Shown: positions 37,010 through 46,018, numbered from the stretch's first letter. The stretch is DNA of 64,000 nt from Pseudomonas sp. P8_229 (GCF_034008635.1 NZ_CP125378.1:4960501-5024500), one strand, 5' to 3'. Notes: generated by a model not told the origin, from the letters alone. Translations and numbers: made by a program.

Positions 37010-39724
37010 TCAGATGACGGCGGTTGCTTGCACGTCGGCAGCCAGCAGGCGTTTTATTTCCGGGACGCAGGAGCCGCATTGCGTGCCGCAGCCCAGCGTG
37101 TCTTTCAAACCCTGCAAGTCCAGGCCCTGGCGAATGCCGGTGCAGACGGCGTTGAGGCTGACGTTTTTGCAGTTGCACAACGTTTTATCCACAACGATCT
37201 GCGCTCCGGCGCTACCCGGTGGTGCGCTCATCGGCGCCAGTAGCCAGCGCCGCAGTTGCTGGTCTGCTCGGCCTTCCAGCCAAAGCCCTTGCAGCCAATG
37301 CTGTGCGAGGGTTTCGCCGGCCAGTCGAATTGCGGTGATCCGGCCGTTTTCAATGCGTACACGCTTGCCGATGGCCCGACGCGGGTCGTCATAGGCCAAC
37401 ACCGGGCCGTCGATCAGCGACAGACAACGGTCGATGTCACCCAGCAACTGCGGATCCGGCGCCTCGCTGCTGGCAGCGCGTATCAGCAACGCCGATCGTT
37501 CACGTCCGACAAGGCTGAGACTTACGTAGGAAAATGCCTCACAGAGCGGTCGTAGGCTCTCAAAATGCCGTTGAACATCGCCCTCGATGAGTGCGAACAA
37601 GTGCCATGGCAAACTCACCGGCTCCAGACGTACGCCGCTGTGTTTGAGTTCGGGCTGTTTCGACAAAGGGTCGAAGGCCGGCAAGGTCAGGCTGTTTACC
37701 CCGCCCTTGAGAAACCGGTCGCCCCAGTGCATCGGTAGAAAGGCCTGACCCGGGCGCACGCTGTCGTCGTTGTCGACTGCCACGATGAGCGCACCGCGCC
37801 GACTCTTCAGATTGACCAGATCGCCCGGCTGCAAGCGATGCCGACGCAGTTCGTCCGGGTGCAGGCTCAACACTGCCTCACTGACATGGCCGAACAGTTG
37901 CGCGGAGGTGCCGGTGCGGCTCATACCGTGCCATTGATCGCGCAGGCGTCCGGTGATCAGGGTCAGCGGAAACCGCGCATCCCGTTGTTCTTTGGCGGCG
38001 CGATAGGGCTCAGCGATGAATTGCGCGCGACCATTGATTGTAGGAAAAATACCGTCCTCATACAGGCGGGATGTGCCTTTGCGGGCGCCGGTGGGGAAGG
38101 GCCATTGCTGCGGCCCGATCTCGTCGATCAAGGCGCGGCTGATCCCGGACAAATCCAGATCACGTCCGCGTGTCAGCCCTTTGAATTCATCGAACAGCTG
38201 CGAAGGCTGTTCGAAGGCAAATAGAGCGGGTAGCTGCGGGCGCAGACGTTTCTCCAGTCGCTGTGCGAAATCCACCGTGATCGCCCAGTCCGGCCGTGCT
38301 TCTCCGGGTGGGAGAATGGCTTTGCGAACGTGGGAAATACGCCGCTCGGAATTGGTCACCGAACCTTCCTTTTCACCCCAACTGGCGGCGGGCAACAGCA
38401 GGTCGGCGAACGCCGCGGTTTCAGTGGTGCGAAAGGCTTCCTGCAGCACCACGAACGGGCAGGCCTGCAGCGCTTCGCGAACGGCGTGTTGATCAGGCAT
38501 CGACTGAGCAGGGTTGGTGCAGGCAATCCACAGCGCCTTGATCTGGCCGCTGCGAACCTGCTCGAACAGCTCAATGGCGCTGAGCCCGGTATTCTCCGGC
38601 AACCGATCAACGCCCCAATACGCCGCCACTTCGGCGCGGTGTTCAGGATTGGCTGCGTCACGGTGGCCGGGCAGCAAATTCGACAGGCTGCCGGTTTCGC
38701 GCCCGCCCATGGCATTCGGCTGACCGGTCAATGAGAAAGGTCCTGCGCCCGGGCGCCCGATTTGCCCGGTGGCCAGGTGCAGATTGATCAGCGCGCTGTT
38801 CTTTGCGCTGCCGGCGGTGGACTGATTCAGGCCCATGCACCACAAAGACAGGAAGCTCGGTGAGGTCCCCACCCATTCAGCGCATTGTTGCAATTGCTCG
38901 AGGCTGATCCCGCACAACTGCGAAACCATCTGCGGGGTGTAATCACGCACCAGGTCCTTCAGCTCAGGCAAGCCCTCGGTGTGCGCCTGGATGAAGTCAC
39001 GGTCGATCCAGTCTTCCCACAACAACAGGTGCAAAATCCCATGGAACAGAGCGACATCGGTGCCGGGTAGAATCGCCAGATGCAGGTCCGCGAGATCACA
39101 GGTGTCGGTGCGCCGGGGGTCGATGACGATGACTTTCATCTGGGGACGGCGGGATTTTGCTTCTTCCAGCCGACGAAAAAGCACCGGGTGGGCGTAGGCC
39201 ATGTTACTGCCGACGATCATCACGCAATCACTGAGCTCCAGGTCTTCGTAGCTGCACGGCGGTGCGTCGGCGCCCAGGCTGCGTTTGTAGCCAACCACCG
39301 CCGACGACATGCACAGCCGTGAATTGCTGTCGATGTTGTTGGTGCCGACCAGCGCCCGCGCCAGTTTGTTGAAGGCGTAGTAATCCTCGGTCAGCAGTTG
39401 CCCGGAGATGTAGAACGCCACGCTGTCCGGGCCGTGCTCGGCGATGGTCTCGGCGAACACGTTGGCGGCGTGTTCCAGTGCGGTGTGCCAATCGGTGCGG
39501 CTGCGCGCCAGCCCTTTGCCCAGGCGCAGTTGCGGGTATAGCGCACGGGCCGCAAGGTCGCCGGTCAGGTGCAAGGTCGAGCCTTTGCTGCACAGCTTGC
39601 CGAAGTTGGCCGGATGCGCCGGATCGCCGCTGACGCCGAGGATGCGCTCGCCGTCATGCTCGATCAGCACGCCGCAGCCGACGCCGCAGTAGCAGCAGGT
39701 CGAGGCGGTTGTCTGGCGGCTCAT
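37010..39724 (-). CDS. nasA: Assimilatory nitrate reductase, catalytic molybdoprotein
   Basis: 904 residues. N-terminal [4Fe-4S] motif CCYCGVGCGVL, then the molybdopterin oxidoreductase domains (NSRLCMSSAVVGYKRSLGADAPP; WCMGLNQSTAGSAKNSALINLHLATGQIGRPGAGPFSLTGQPNAMGGRE), the dinucleotide-binding domain (LITGRLRDQWHGMSRTG), and a C-terminal BFD-like [2Fe-2S] domain (LCNCKNVSLNAVCTGI ... LGCGTQCGSCVPEI). It reduces nitrate to nitrite in the cytoplasm. Start overlaps the nirD stop (TGATG). Confidence 0.95.
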   Translation of the reverse strand: MSRQTTASTCCYCGVGCGVLIEHDGERILGVSGDPAHPANFGKLCSKGSTLHLTGDLAARALYPQLRLGKGLARSRTDWHTALEHAANVFAETIAEHGPDSVAFYISGQLLTEDYYAFNKLARALVGTNNIDSNSRLCMSSAVVGYKRSLGADAPPCSYEDLELSDCVMIVGSNMAYAHPVLFRRLEEAKSRRPQMKVIVIDPRRTDTCDLADLHLAILPGTDVALFHGILHLLLWEDWIDRDFIQAHTEGLPELKDLVRDYTPQMVSQLCGISLEQLQQCAEWVGTSPSFLSLWCMGLNQSTAGSAKNSALINLHLATGQIGRPGAGPFSLTGQPNAMGGRETGSLSNLLPGHRDAANPEHRAEVAAYWGVDRLPENTGLSAIELFEQVRSGQIKALWIACTNPAQSMPDQHAVREALQACPFVVLQEAFRTTETAAFADLLLPAASWGEKEGSVTNSERRISHVRKAILPPGEARPDWAITVDFAQRLEKRLRPQLPALFAFEQPSQLFDEFKGLTRGRDLDLSGISRALIDEIGPQQWPFPTGARKGTSRLYEDGIFPTINGRAQFIAEPYRAAKEQRDARFPLTLITGRLRDQWHGMSRTGTSAQLFGHVSEAVLSLHPDELRRHRLQPGDLVNLKSRRGALIVAVDNDDSVRPGQAFLPMHWGDRFLKGGVNSLTLPAFDPLSKQPELKHSGVRLEPVSLPWHLFALIEGDVQRHFESLRPLCEAFSYVSLSLVGRERSALLIRAASSEAPDPQLLGDIDRCLSLIDGPVLAYDDPRRAIGKRVRIENGRITAIRLAGETLAQHWLQGLWLEGRADQQLRRWLLAPMSAPPGSAGAQIVVDKTLCNCKNVSLNAVCTGIRQGLDLQGLKDTLGCGTQCGSCVPEIKRLLAADVQATAVI

Positions 39725-40041
39725 CAGACGGCATCCCGTAGCGCCAGTTGTACCCGGCCATTCTCGACCCGCGCCGGATGATGATGCGCGCAGCCGATGT
39801 CCGGCGCCTGGGCTTCGCCGGTCTGCAGATCGATCTGCCAGTTGTGCAGGGGGCAGGCCACGCGTTTGCCGTAGATCAACCCCTGGGACAATGGCCCGCC
39901 CTTGTGCGGGCAGCGGTCGTCGAGGGCGAAAACTTCGTCGTCGCTTGTACGAAAAATCGCGATGTCGCCTTTGGGCCCGGCAATGATCCGCGAACCGAGG
40001 GCGTTGATCTCTTCCAGGGCACAGATATCGAGCCAGTTCAT
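39724..40041 (-). CDS. nirD: Assimilatory nitrite reductase small subunit NirD (Rieske-like)
   Basis: 105 residues. The Rieske-type motifs RCPHKGGPLSQG (C44, H46) and ACPLHNWQIDL (C63, H66) are intact. Partner of NirB in NADH-dependent reduction of nitrite to ammonia. The ATG overlaps the nirB stop (ATGA) and its own stop overlaps nasA, so the genes are translationally coupled. Confidence 0.93.
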   Translation of the reverse strand: MNWLDICALEEINALGSRIIAGPKGDIAIFRTSDDEVFALDDRCPHKGGPLSQGLIYGKRVACPLHNWQIDLQTGEAQAPDIGCAHHHPARVENGRVQLALRDAV

Positions 40042-42491
40042 GCCGACACCTCCAGGTTTTTCACGGGGATCACGTCGAACTCTTTCTTCAGTTGCGGCTG
40101 CGCCAGGCGTTCTTTCCACGGGTCCTGTTCGAACGACAGGGAGAATTGCAGGCGTTCGTTCAGGGCTTTGCGACGCTCCGGATCTTCGAGCACGGCTTTT
40201 TTGATGTGCTCCATGCCGACCCGTTGCAGGTAATGCACCGTGCGTTCGAGGTAGAAGGCTTCTTCGCGATACAGCTGCAGGAACGCGCCGTTGTATTCGC
40301 GGACTTCCTCGGCAGTTTTCAGCTTGACGAAGAATTCGGCGACCTCGGTTTTGATCCCGCCGTTGCCGCCGATATACATCTCCCAGCCGGAATCGACGCC
40401 GATAATGCCTACGTCCTTGATCCCCGCTTCCGAGCAGTTGCGTGGGCATCCGGAGACAGCGAGTTTCACTTTGTGTGGCGACCACATGTTGAACAGGTCG
40501 TGTTCCAGCTCAATGCCCAACTGCGTCGAATTCTGCGTGCCGAAGCGGCAGAACTCGCTGCCGACGCAGGTTTTCACGGTGCGGATGGATTTGCCGTAGG
40601 CGTGGCCGGAGGGCATGTCGAGGTCTTTCCAGACGCCGGGCAGGTCCTGCTTCTTGATCCCCAGCAGGTCGATGCGCTGACCGCCGGTGACCTTGACCAT
40701 GGGCACTTTGTACTTGTCGGCTACGTCGGCAATCCGCCGCAGTTCCGAAGGATTGGTCACGCCGCCCCACATCCGCGGCACCACCGAGTAGGTGCCATCC
40801 TTCTGGATGTTGGCGTGGGCGCGTTCGTTGATCAGGCGCGATTGCGGATCGTCCTTGGCTTCGCCGGGCCAGGTCGAAATCAGGTAGTAGTTCAGCGCTG
40901 GCCGGCAGGTAGCACAGCCGTTGGGGGTGCGCCAGTTGAGGTAGCTCATGGTCCCGGCGATGGTCAGCAGGTGCTGTTCGCGAATGGCTTGGCGAATCTG
41001 CCCGTGGTTGAGGTCGCTGCAACCGCAGATGGCTTTTTCGCTTTTCGGTTTGACGTCGGCCGCGCCGCCGACGGTGTTGATCAGGATCTGCTCGACCAGC
41101 CCGGCGCAGGAGCCGCAGGAGCTGGCAGCCTTGGTGTGCTTTTTCACCTCATCGACGCTGAACAGGCCATGTTCCTGAATCGCCTTGACGATGGTGCCTT
41201 TGCACACGCCGTTGCAGCCGCAGACTTCGGCGGTGTCGGCCATGCTCATGGCTTTGTCCTGGCCCTGATGTCCTACGTCGCCGATAGAATTTTCACCAAA
41301 CATCAAATGATCGCGGATCTCGCCGATGGCGTGATTCTCACGAATCTGTCGGAAATACCAACCGCCATCTGCCGTATCGCCGTACAGACAGGCGCCGACC
41401 AGCACGTCATCCTTGATCACCAGTTTTTTGTACACGCCGCCGATCGGGTCGGAGAGGGTGATGGTTTCGGTGCCTTCGCCGCCCATGAAGTCGCCGGCGG
41501 AAAACAGGTCGATGCCGGTGACTTTGAGTTTGGTCGAGGTCACCGAGCCCTGATAACGGGCGAAACCCAGTTGCGCGAGGTGGTTGGCGCAGACCTTGGC
41601 CTGTTCGAACAACGGCGCCACCAGGCCGTAGGCAATTCCGCGATGGCTGGCGCACTCGCCGATGGCATAAATACGCGGATCGTAGGTCTGCAGGGTGTCG
41701 TTGACCAGAATCCCACGGTTGCACGGGATGCCGGCGCGTTCCGCCAGTTCGGTGTTGGGGCGAATGCCGGCGGCCATCACCACCAGATCGGCAGGGATGA
41801 TCTCGCCGTTGTTGAATTGCACCGAGCCGACTCGGCCATTGCCCGCATCGTGCAGGGCCTGGGTCTGTTCGCACAGGCGAAAGTGCAGGCCACGGGATTC
41901 GAGGGCGCTTTGCAGCAGTTGCCCACTGGTCTTGTCCAGTTGCCGCTCCAGCAGCCATTCGCCGATGTGCACCACGGTGACGTGCATGCCGCGCAGCATC
42001 AGGCCGTTGGCGGCTTCGAGGCCCAGCAGGCCGCCACCGATGACCACCGCGTGCTTGTGGGTTTTCGCGGTGTCGATCATCGCCTGGGTGTCGGCGATGT
42101 CGCGGTAGCCGATCACGCCCTGCAACGTGTTGCCAGGGATTGGCAGGATGAATGGGGTCGAGCCGGTGGCGATCAGCAGGCGATCGTATTCGGCCTCGGT
42201 GCCGTCTTCGGCGATTACCCGGCGTTTGACCCGGTCGATCTGCACCACCTTGCGGTTGAGCAGCAACTTGATGTTGTTTTCGAGGTACCAGTCGAGGTCA
42301 TTGAGCACGATCTCTTCGAAGGTCTGCTCGCCGGCCAGCACCGGTGACAGCAGGATGCGGTTGTAGTTGGTGTGCGGTTCGGCGCCGAAGACCGTGATGT
42401 CGTACAGCTCGTTGCTCAACTTGAGCAGTTCTTCCAGGGTGCGAACCCCGGCCATGCCATTGCCGATCATCACCAGTTTGAGTTTTTTCAT
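40038..42491 (-). CDS. nirB: Assimilatory nitrite reductase large subunit NirB
   Basis: 817 residues. N-terminal FAD/NADH domain (KLVMIGNGMAGVRTLEELL; VVIGGGLLGLEAANGL; IYAIGECASHRGIAYG), two BFD-like [2Fe-2S] segments (CGCNGVCKGTIVKAI; SCGSCAGLVEQILI), then ferredoxin-like and siroheme-[4Fe-4S] domains with CVGSEFCRFGTQNSTQLG and VSGCPRNCSEAGIKDVG, supplying the four cluster cysteines. Reduces nitrite to ammonium with NADH. CGGAGAA ribosome site. The leader upstream carries a sigma54-type promoter, paired hairpins and a terminator. Confidence 0.96.
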   Translation of the reverse strand: MKKLKLVMIGNGMAGVRTLEELLKLSNELYDITVFGAEPHTNYNRILLSPVLAGEQTFEEIVLNDLDWYLENNIKLLLNRKVVQIDRVKRRVIAEDGTEAEYDRLLIATGSTPFILPIPGNTLQGVIGYRDIADTQAMIDTAKTHKHAVVIGGGLLGLEAANGLMLRGMHVTVVHIGEWLLERQLDKTSGQLLQSALESRGLHFRLCEQTQALHDAGNGRVGSVQFNNGEIIPADLVVMAAGIRPNTELAERAGIPCNRGILVNDTLQTYDPRIYAIGECASHRGIAYGLVAPLFEQAKVCANHLAQLGFARYQGSVTSTKLKVTGIDLFSAGDFMGGEGTETITLSDPIGGVYKKLVIKDDVLVGACLYGDTADGGWYFRQIRENHAIGEIRDHLMFGENSIGDVGHQGQDKAMSMADTAEVCGCNGVCKGTIVKAIQEHGLFSVDEVKKHTKAASSCGSCAGLVEQILINTVGGAADVKPKSEKAICGCSDLNHGQIRQAIREQHLLTIAGTMSYLNWRTPNGCATCRPALNYYLISTWPGEAKDDPQSRLINERAHANIQKDGTYSVVPRMWGGVTNPSELRRIADVADKYKVPMVKVTGGQRIDLLGIKKQDLPGVWKDLDMPSGHAYGKSIRTVKTCVGSEFCRFGTQNSTQLGIELEHDLFNMWSPHKVKLAVSGCPRNCSEAGIKDVGIIGVDSGWEMYIGGNGGIKTEVAEFFVKLKTAEEVREYNGAFLQLYREEAFYLERTVHYLQRVGMEHIKKAVLEDPERRKALNERLQFSLSFEQDPWKERLAQPQLKKEFDVIPVKNLEVSA

Positions 42492-42563
42492 CAGGTTCTC
42501 CGGAGGAGCTGCGGCTGGCCTCTTGTGGGCAGTCAGGCCTGGCTCGAGAATTTTTTCGCAAAC

Positions 42564-42604
42564 AAAAAAAGGCGTCCCGCTAGTTGCCTAGCGAGGACGC
42601 CTTT
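42564..42604 (-). terminator. Attenuator terminator in the nirB leader
   Basis: On the minus strand AAAGGCGTCC-T-CGCTAG pairs with CTAGCG-GGACGCC around a GCAA loop and is followed by seven T residues (42564-42570). It ends 72 bases before the nirB ATG, so it must be read through for expression. Confidence 0.9.
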
Positions 42605-42611
42605 GTCCTGG

Positions 42612-42656
42612 TCCCGTTCTCTCGGGAAGCCCGACCTTCGTCGTTGAAGGGTGGGC
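42612..42656 (-). promoter_or_regulatory. Dual hexaloop RNA motif in the nirB leader (NasT/ANTAR target)
   Basis: Minus strand. P1: CCTTC-AACGAC-GAAGG (loop 42640-42645) with an outer GCCC/GGGC stem (42629-42632, 42653-42656). P2: TCCCG-AGAGAA-CGGGA (loop 42617-42622). Both six-base loops have A at position 1 and G at position 4, the signature bound by ANTAR proteins. The attenuator terminator follows directly. NasT is encoded about 4 kb away. Confidence 0.85.
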
Positions 42657-42679
42657 TTTATGTATGGTGAAAAGGGTAA

Positions 42680-42695
42680 TGCAGTGGTTGTGCCA
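42680..42695 (-). promoter_or_regulatory. Sigma54 (RpoN) promoter of nirB-nirD-nasA-cobA
   Basis: TGGCACAACCACTGCA on the minus strand matches TGGCAC-N5-TTGCW at all but one fixed position, with GG and GC correctly spaced. A start site about 12 bases later would place the P1 hairpin almost at the 5' end of the RNA. Confidence 0.75.
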
Positions 42696-42822
42696 AGTGG
42701 GGAGGTGGCGGGTTTATTGGGGCGAGGCGGTTATTGATGGTGGTTTTTTGCACTGTATCGAAGCGGATTGCTCGTTCGTGGGGCATTCAGGCAGATGGGT
42801 TTGTGGTGAGTGGGCTGGCGTC

Positions 42823-42897
42823 ATCGCGAGCAGGCTCACTCCCACAGTGGATCGGAGTCGTTCAAAAATCCCCTGTGGGAGCGGGCTTGCTCGCGAA
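42823..42897. repeat. REPIN upstream of the nirB promoter
   Basis: ATCGCGAGCAGGCTCACTCC faces CTGTGGGAGCGGGCTTGCTC. The stretch 42696-42822 between it and the promoter has no gene and should hold enhancer sites, though I see no full NtrC consensus. Confidence 0.8.
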
Positions 42898-42912
42898 TGG
42901 CGCGACGCGGTG

Positions 42913-44583
42913 TCAGCGGTGAAACAATAAAATCAGCAGCACCAGATTCCCCAGCAAGGCGATCAACGCCATCGTCCGCCAAACTTTCAACGGCTCACGC
43001 TCCAATAAAGGCCTGGGCCGCACGCTCAAACTGCGCCGCTCCCCTTGCTCCAACACCAGCAACCATTCTTCAGCCGTTTCAAATCGCTGTTGCGGGTCCG
43101 CCGCCACGCCACGCTCCAGACTCTGCGCGACCCAGTCCGGCAAGTCCGGGCGATAACGACTGGCGCTCACCGGTACGCCAAATCGTGGCCGCTGGAACGC
43201 TTCGATCTCGCCATAGGGAAAGTGCCCGGTCAGCAGGAAATACAGGCTCACACCCACCGCGTACAGATCCTGTTGCGCACTGGGCGGCTCGCCGCGAAAG
43301 GCTTCCGGGGCGATGAAACTCGGCGTTCCGGGCAGTGTTGCCGGTGTGTCTTGCGAAAGTCCCGGGCAGTACGCCAGGCCGAAATCCAGCAGCCGCAGCT
43401 CACCGTCGTCGCCCAGGTGCAGATTTTCCGGCTTGATGTCGCGGTGCAGAATCTGCCGTCGATGCAGCAGGCCCACGGCCCGCAGCAGGCGTTCGGCCAG
43501 GTCCTGCCATTGCACCAACGGCAGCGGACTGCTGTGTTGAAACACCTGCGCCAGAGTCTTCCCGGAATATTCGCGCATCACGTAGTACACATGCTGACGC
43601 TGACTGCTGGCATGGACTTCAGGAAAATGCCGCCCGGCCACACGCTTGAGGAACCATTCTTCCGAGAGCAAGGCCTGCCCGGCCTGGGGATCATCCGCCA
43701 GCCGCGCCGGCAGGGTTTTCAACAGCCAGCCCCGACCTTGCCCATCCATGACTCGATACAGCAGCGATTGCTGGCTCTGGCCGACAATCCCCTGCACCTT
43801 CCAGCCTTCGAACACCTGACCGGTTTTCAGCGGCGGCGGCAGTGGCCATTGCTGCAAGTGAATCAGCGCATCGCCGATGCTCGCCTCACCGACGGCATCG
43901 ACTCGCACCAGCAGCGCACTGGCGTTATCCTGACTGCCTGCCAGGTGCGCGGCGTTGACCAGCGTCTGTGCCGCGCTGTCGAGATCTGGCTGATCGCGCA
44001 GAATTGCCGCAATCGCGGTGTCGCCCAAGCTCGACCACACGCCATCGCTGAGCAGCACGAAACATTCGTCTGCGCGCAACTCGCCGTCGAGAAAATCCAG
44101 CACCAGATGCTGATCCAGCCCAAGCGCACGCTTGAGCACGTGCTGCATGCCCGGTTGATCCCAGACATGATCTTGCGAAATACGCAGCAAGTGGTCGGCC
44201 TGCCAGCGATAGACCCGGCAATCACCGACGTGGGCCAAGGTGAAGCGCTGGCCGCGCAGGACCAGCGCGCTGACCGTGGTCAGCAACGGTTGCCCACCGC
44301 CGTTGGCCTGCAACCAGCGGTTTTGTGCGAGCAGCAGGCGATCCAGTGCCTGCGCCACGCTCCAGGTTTGCGGCGTGGCGTAGTAGTCGAGTGCCAGCGC
44401 TTGCAGGGTCGAGCGCGCGGCCAGGCCGCCGTCGGCGCATTGGCTGACACCGTCGGCGATGGCAAACAGATAACCCTTGCTGGCGGCCAGCGCCGGGGCG
44501 GGCGTTACCAGGCGCAAGGCGTCCTGGTTTTCCGCGCGTGGTCCGGTGGCGCTGGCTTCGGCGAAACTCAGTTGCAGAGGCAT
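42913..44583 (-). CDS. Fused PP2C phosphatase / Ser-Thr protein kinase with a C-terminal membrane anchor
   Basis: 556 residues. Residues 1-235 form a PP2C-type phosphatase (NQDALRL; FAIADGVSQCADGG; LAHVGDCRVYRW; LLSDGVWSSLGD; SQDNASALLVRVD). Residues 260-520 form an Hanks-type kinase with ILHRDIKPENLHLGDDGELRLLDFGLAY (catalytic HRD and DFG) and GTPSFIAPEAFRG. A final helix (WRTMALIALLGNLVLLILLF) anchors it in the inner membrane. It starts 7 bp after narK, so it is in the nitrate-uptake operon. Opposing kinase and phosphatase activities in one chain are seen; the target is unknown. Confidence 0.88.
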   Translation of the reverse strand: MPLQLSFAEASATGPRAENQDALRLVTPAPALAASKGYLFAIADGVSQCADGGLAARSTLQALALDYYATPQTWSVAQALDRLLLAQNRWLQANGGGQPLLTTVSALVLRGQRFTLAHVGDCRVYRWQADHLLRISQDHVWDQPGMQHVLKRALGLDQHLVLDFLDGELRADECFVLLSDGVWSSLGDTAIAAILRDQPDLDSAAQTLVNAAHLAGSQDNASALLVRVDAVGEASIGDALIHLQQWPLPPPLKTGQVFEGWKVQGIVGQSQQSLLYRVMDGQGRGWLLKTLPARLADDPQAGQALLSEEWFLKRVAGRHFPEVHASSQRQHVYYVMREYSGKTLAQVFQHSSPLPLVQWQDLAERLLRAVGLLHRRQILHRDIKPENLHLGDDGELRLLDFGLAYCPGLSQDTPATLPGTPSFIAPEAFRGEPPSAQQDLYAVGVSLYFLLTGHFPYGEIEAFQRPRFGVPVSASRYRPDLPDWVAQSLERGVAADPQQRFETAEEWLLVLEQGERRSLSVRPRPLLEREPLKVWRTMALIALLGNLVLLILLFHR

Positions 44584-44590
44584 TGACTGT

Positions 44591-45802
44591 TCAGACTCGC
44601 GCAGCGGTCACGGCGGCCGAACCCCAGGTGGTTCTCCAGCGGCGTTTGACCCCGTGCAGACCGAACCACGCCAGCACACCGAGGCTGGCGAACAACCACA
44701 GCGCCAGTTGATAGCTGCCGGTGCTTTGCTTGATCGCGCCCATGCCCGCCGCCAGGGCAAAACCGCCGATGCCGCCGGCCATGCCGATCAGCCCGGTCAT
44801 CACGCCGATCTCCAGGCGGAAACGTTGCGGCACCAACTGGAACACCGCGCCGTTTCCTGCCCCCAGACCAAGCATGGTGCAGACGAAAAGCGCCAGTGCG
44901 GCGTAGGAACTTGGCAGGTTGAAGCCGACGGCCGCGATGCAGATCGCTGCCACGGTGTACATCGCCAGCAACGTGCGGATACCGCCGAAGCGATCCGCTA
45001 GCGCGCCACCCAGCGGGCGCATCAGGCTGCCGCCGAACACACAGGCGGCGGTGTAGTAACCAGCAATCACCGGGTTCAGGCCGTACTGGTCGTTGAAGTA
45101 GCCGGGCAGGGCGCTGGCCAGGCCGATGAAGCCGCCGAAGGTCACGCTGTAGAAAAACATGAACCACCAGCTGTCACGGTCGCCCAGCGCCTTGAAGTAG
45201 TCGGCCATGGCTTTGGCTTTCGGCCGCTCAGGCGCGTTTTTCGCCAGCCAGACGAACAGCACCAGCGTCAGGATCAATGGAATCAGGGCGAAACCGAAAA
45301 CATTGCTCCAGCCGAACGCGGCGGCGAGTACCGGCGCGAGCAGCGCGGCGAATACCGTCCCGGAGTTGCCCGCACCGGCAATGCCCATGGCTTTGCCCTG
45401 ATGCTGCGGTGGATACCATTGCGAGGCCAAGGGCAGGGCGACCGCAAACGATGCGCCGGCCATGCCGAGGAACAGGCCGAGAATCAACGCCTGCTCGTAG
45501 CTATGAATGCCGATTTTCCAGGCACCGAACAGCGCGCAAATCACGATGACTTGACCGATCAGCCCAGCAGTTTTCGGTGACAGCCGATCGGCGAGCATGC
45601 CCATGATGAAGCGCAACACGGCGCCAGCAAGGATCGGCGTGGCGACGACGAGGCCACGTTGTTGCGTGGTCAGGTGCAGGTCAGCAGCGATCTGCACCGC
45701 CAGTGGGCCGAGCAGATACCAGACCATGAAGCTCAGGTCGAAATAGAGGAAGGCCGCGAACAGGGTCGGGGTGTGGCCGGATTTCCAGAAGCTTGAATTC
45801 AT
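44591..45802 (-). CDS. narK: Nitrate/nitrite transporter, NarK-type MFS
   Basis: 403 residues from MNSSFWKSGHTPTLFAAFLYFDLSFMVWYLLGPL. Twelve membrane segments. The two nitrate signatures are visible: AGAGNSGTVFAALLAP and LGAGNGAVFQLVPQRF. GAGGTG ribosome site. Heads an operon with the PP2C-kinase gene. Its position in an assimilatory cluster points to nitrate uptake; some databases call this form nasA or nrtP-like. Confidence 0.92.
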   Translation of the reverse strand: MNSSFWKSGHTPTLFAAFLYFDLSFMVWYLLGPLAVQIAADLHLTTQQRGLVVATPILAGAVLRFIMGMLADRLSPKTAGLIGQVIVICALFGAWKIGIHSYEQALILGLFLGMAGASFAVALPLASQWYPPQHQGKAMGIAGAGNSGTVFAALLAPVLAAAFGWSNVFGFALIPLILTLVLFVWLAKNAPERPKAKAMADYFKALGDRDSWWFMFFYSVTFGGFIGLASALPGYFNDQYGLNPVIAGYYTAACVFGGSLMRPLGGALADRFGGIRTLLAMYTVAAICIAAVGFNLPSSYAALALFVCTMLGLGAGNGAVFQLVPQRFRLEIGVMTGLIGMAGGIGGFALAAGMGAIKQSTGSYQLALWLFASLGVLAWFGLHGVKRRWRTTWGSAAVTAARV

Positions 45803-45896
45803 CGCGCACCTCAGCTGAAAAGAGTCTCGAAAGGAGTCATGCAACAGCAGGTGGGGCGCCGCCACGGCCGCACCACCGGCCCCGGTCTGTGGGGCC

Positions 45897-45949
45897 AAAA
45901 CGCAAAAACGCCGCTACCTGATTCGCCGAAGGGGCGAACGGGGTGAGCG
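45897..45949 (-). terminator. Attenuator terminator in the narK leader
   Basis: On the minus strand TTCGCC-CCTTC-GGCGAA forms the core, with outer ACC/GGT and CGCT/AGCG pairs, then GGCG-TTTTT-GCG-TTTT. The outer arm shares bases with the P2 hairpin, so the two structures compete. It lies about 95 bases before the narK start. Confidence 0.65.
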
Positions 45950-45988
45950 ACGTCTTTGTCGTGGGTGGGGCAACCGCCGTTGGTTACC
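45948..45988 (-). promoter_or_regulatory. Dual hexaloop RNA motif in the narK leader (NasT/ANTAR target)
   Basis: Minus strand. P1: GGTAACC-AACGGC-GGTTGCC (loop 45976-45981; one U-G pair). P2: CGAC-AAAGAC-GTCG (loop 45952-45957). Both loops have A1 and G4. Same layout as the nirB leader. Confidence 0.8.
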
Positions 45989-46002
45989 TGTGCTGAATGC
46001 TT

Positions 46003-46018
46003 AGCCAGATTTGTGCCA
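46003..46018 (-). promoter_or_regulatory. Sigma54 (RpoN) promoter of narK
   Basis: TGGCACAAATCTGGCT on the minus strand: perfect TGGCAC -24 block, GC correctly spaced at -12. P1 would begin about 3 bases after the expected start site. Confidence 0.75.

Noticed and set aside
40092..42347. 751-codon open frame antisense to nirB
   Set aside because: nirB is complete with cofactor motifs; the opposite frame has no recognisable domain.
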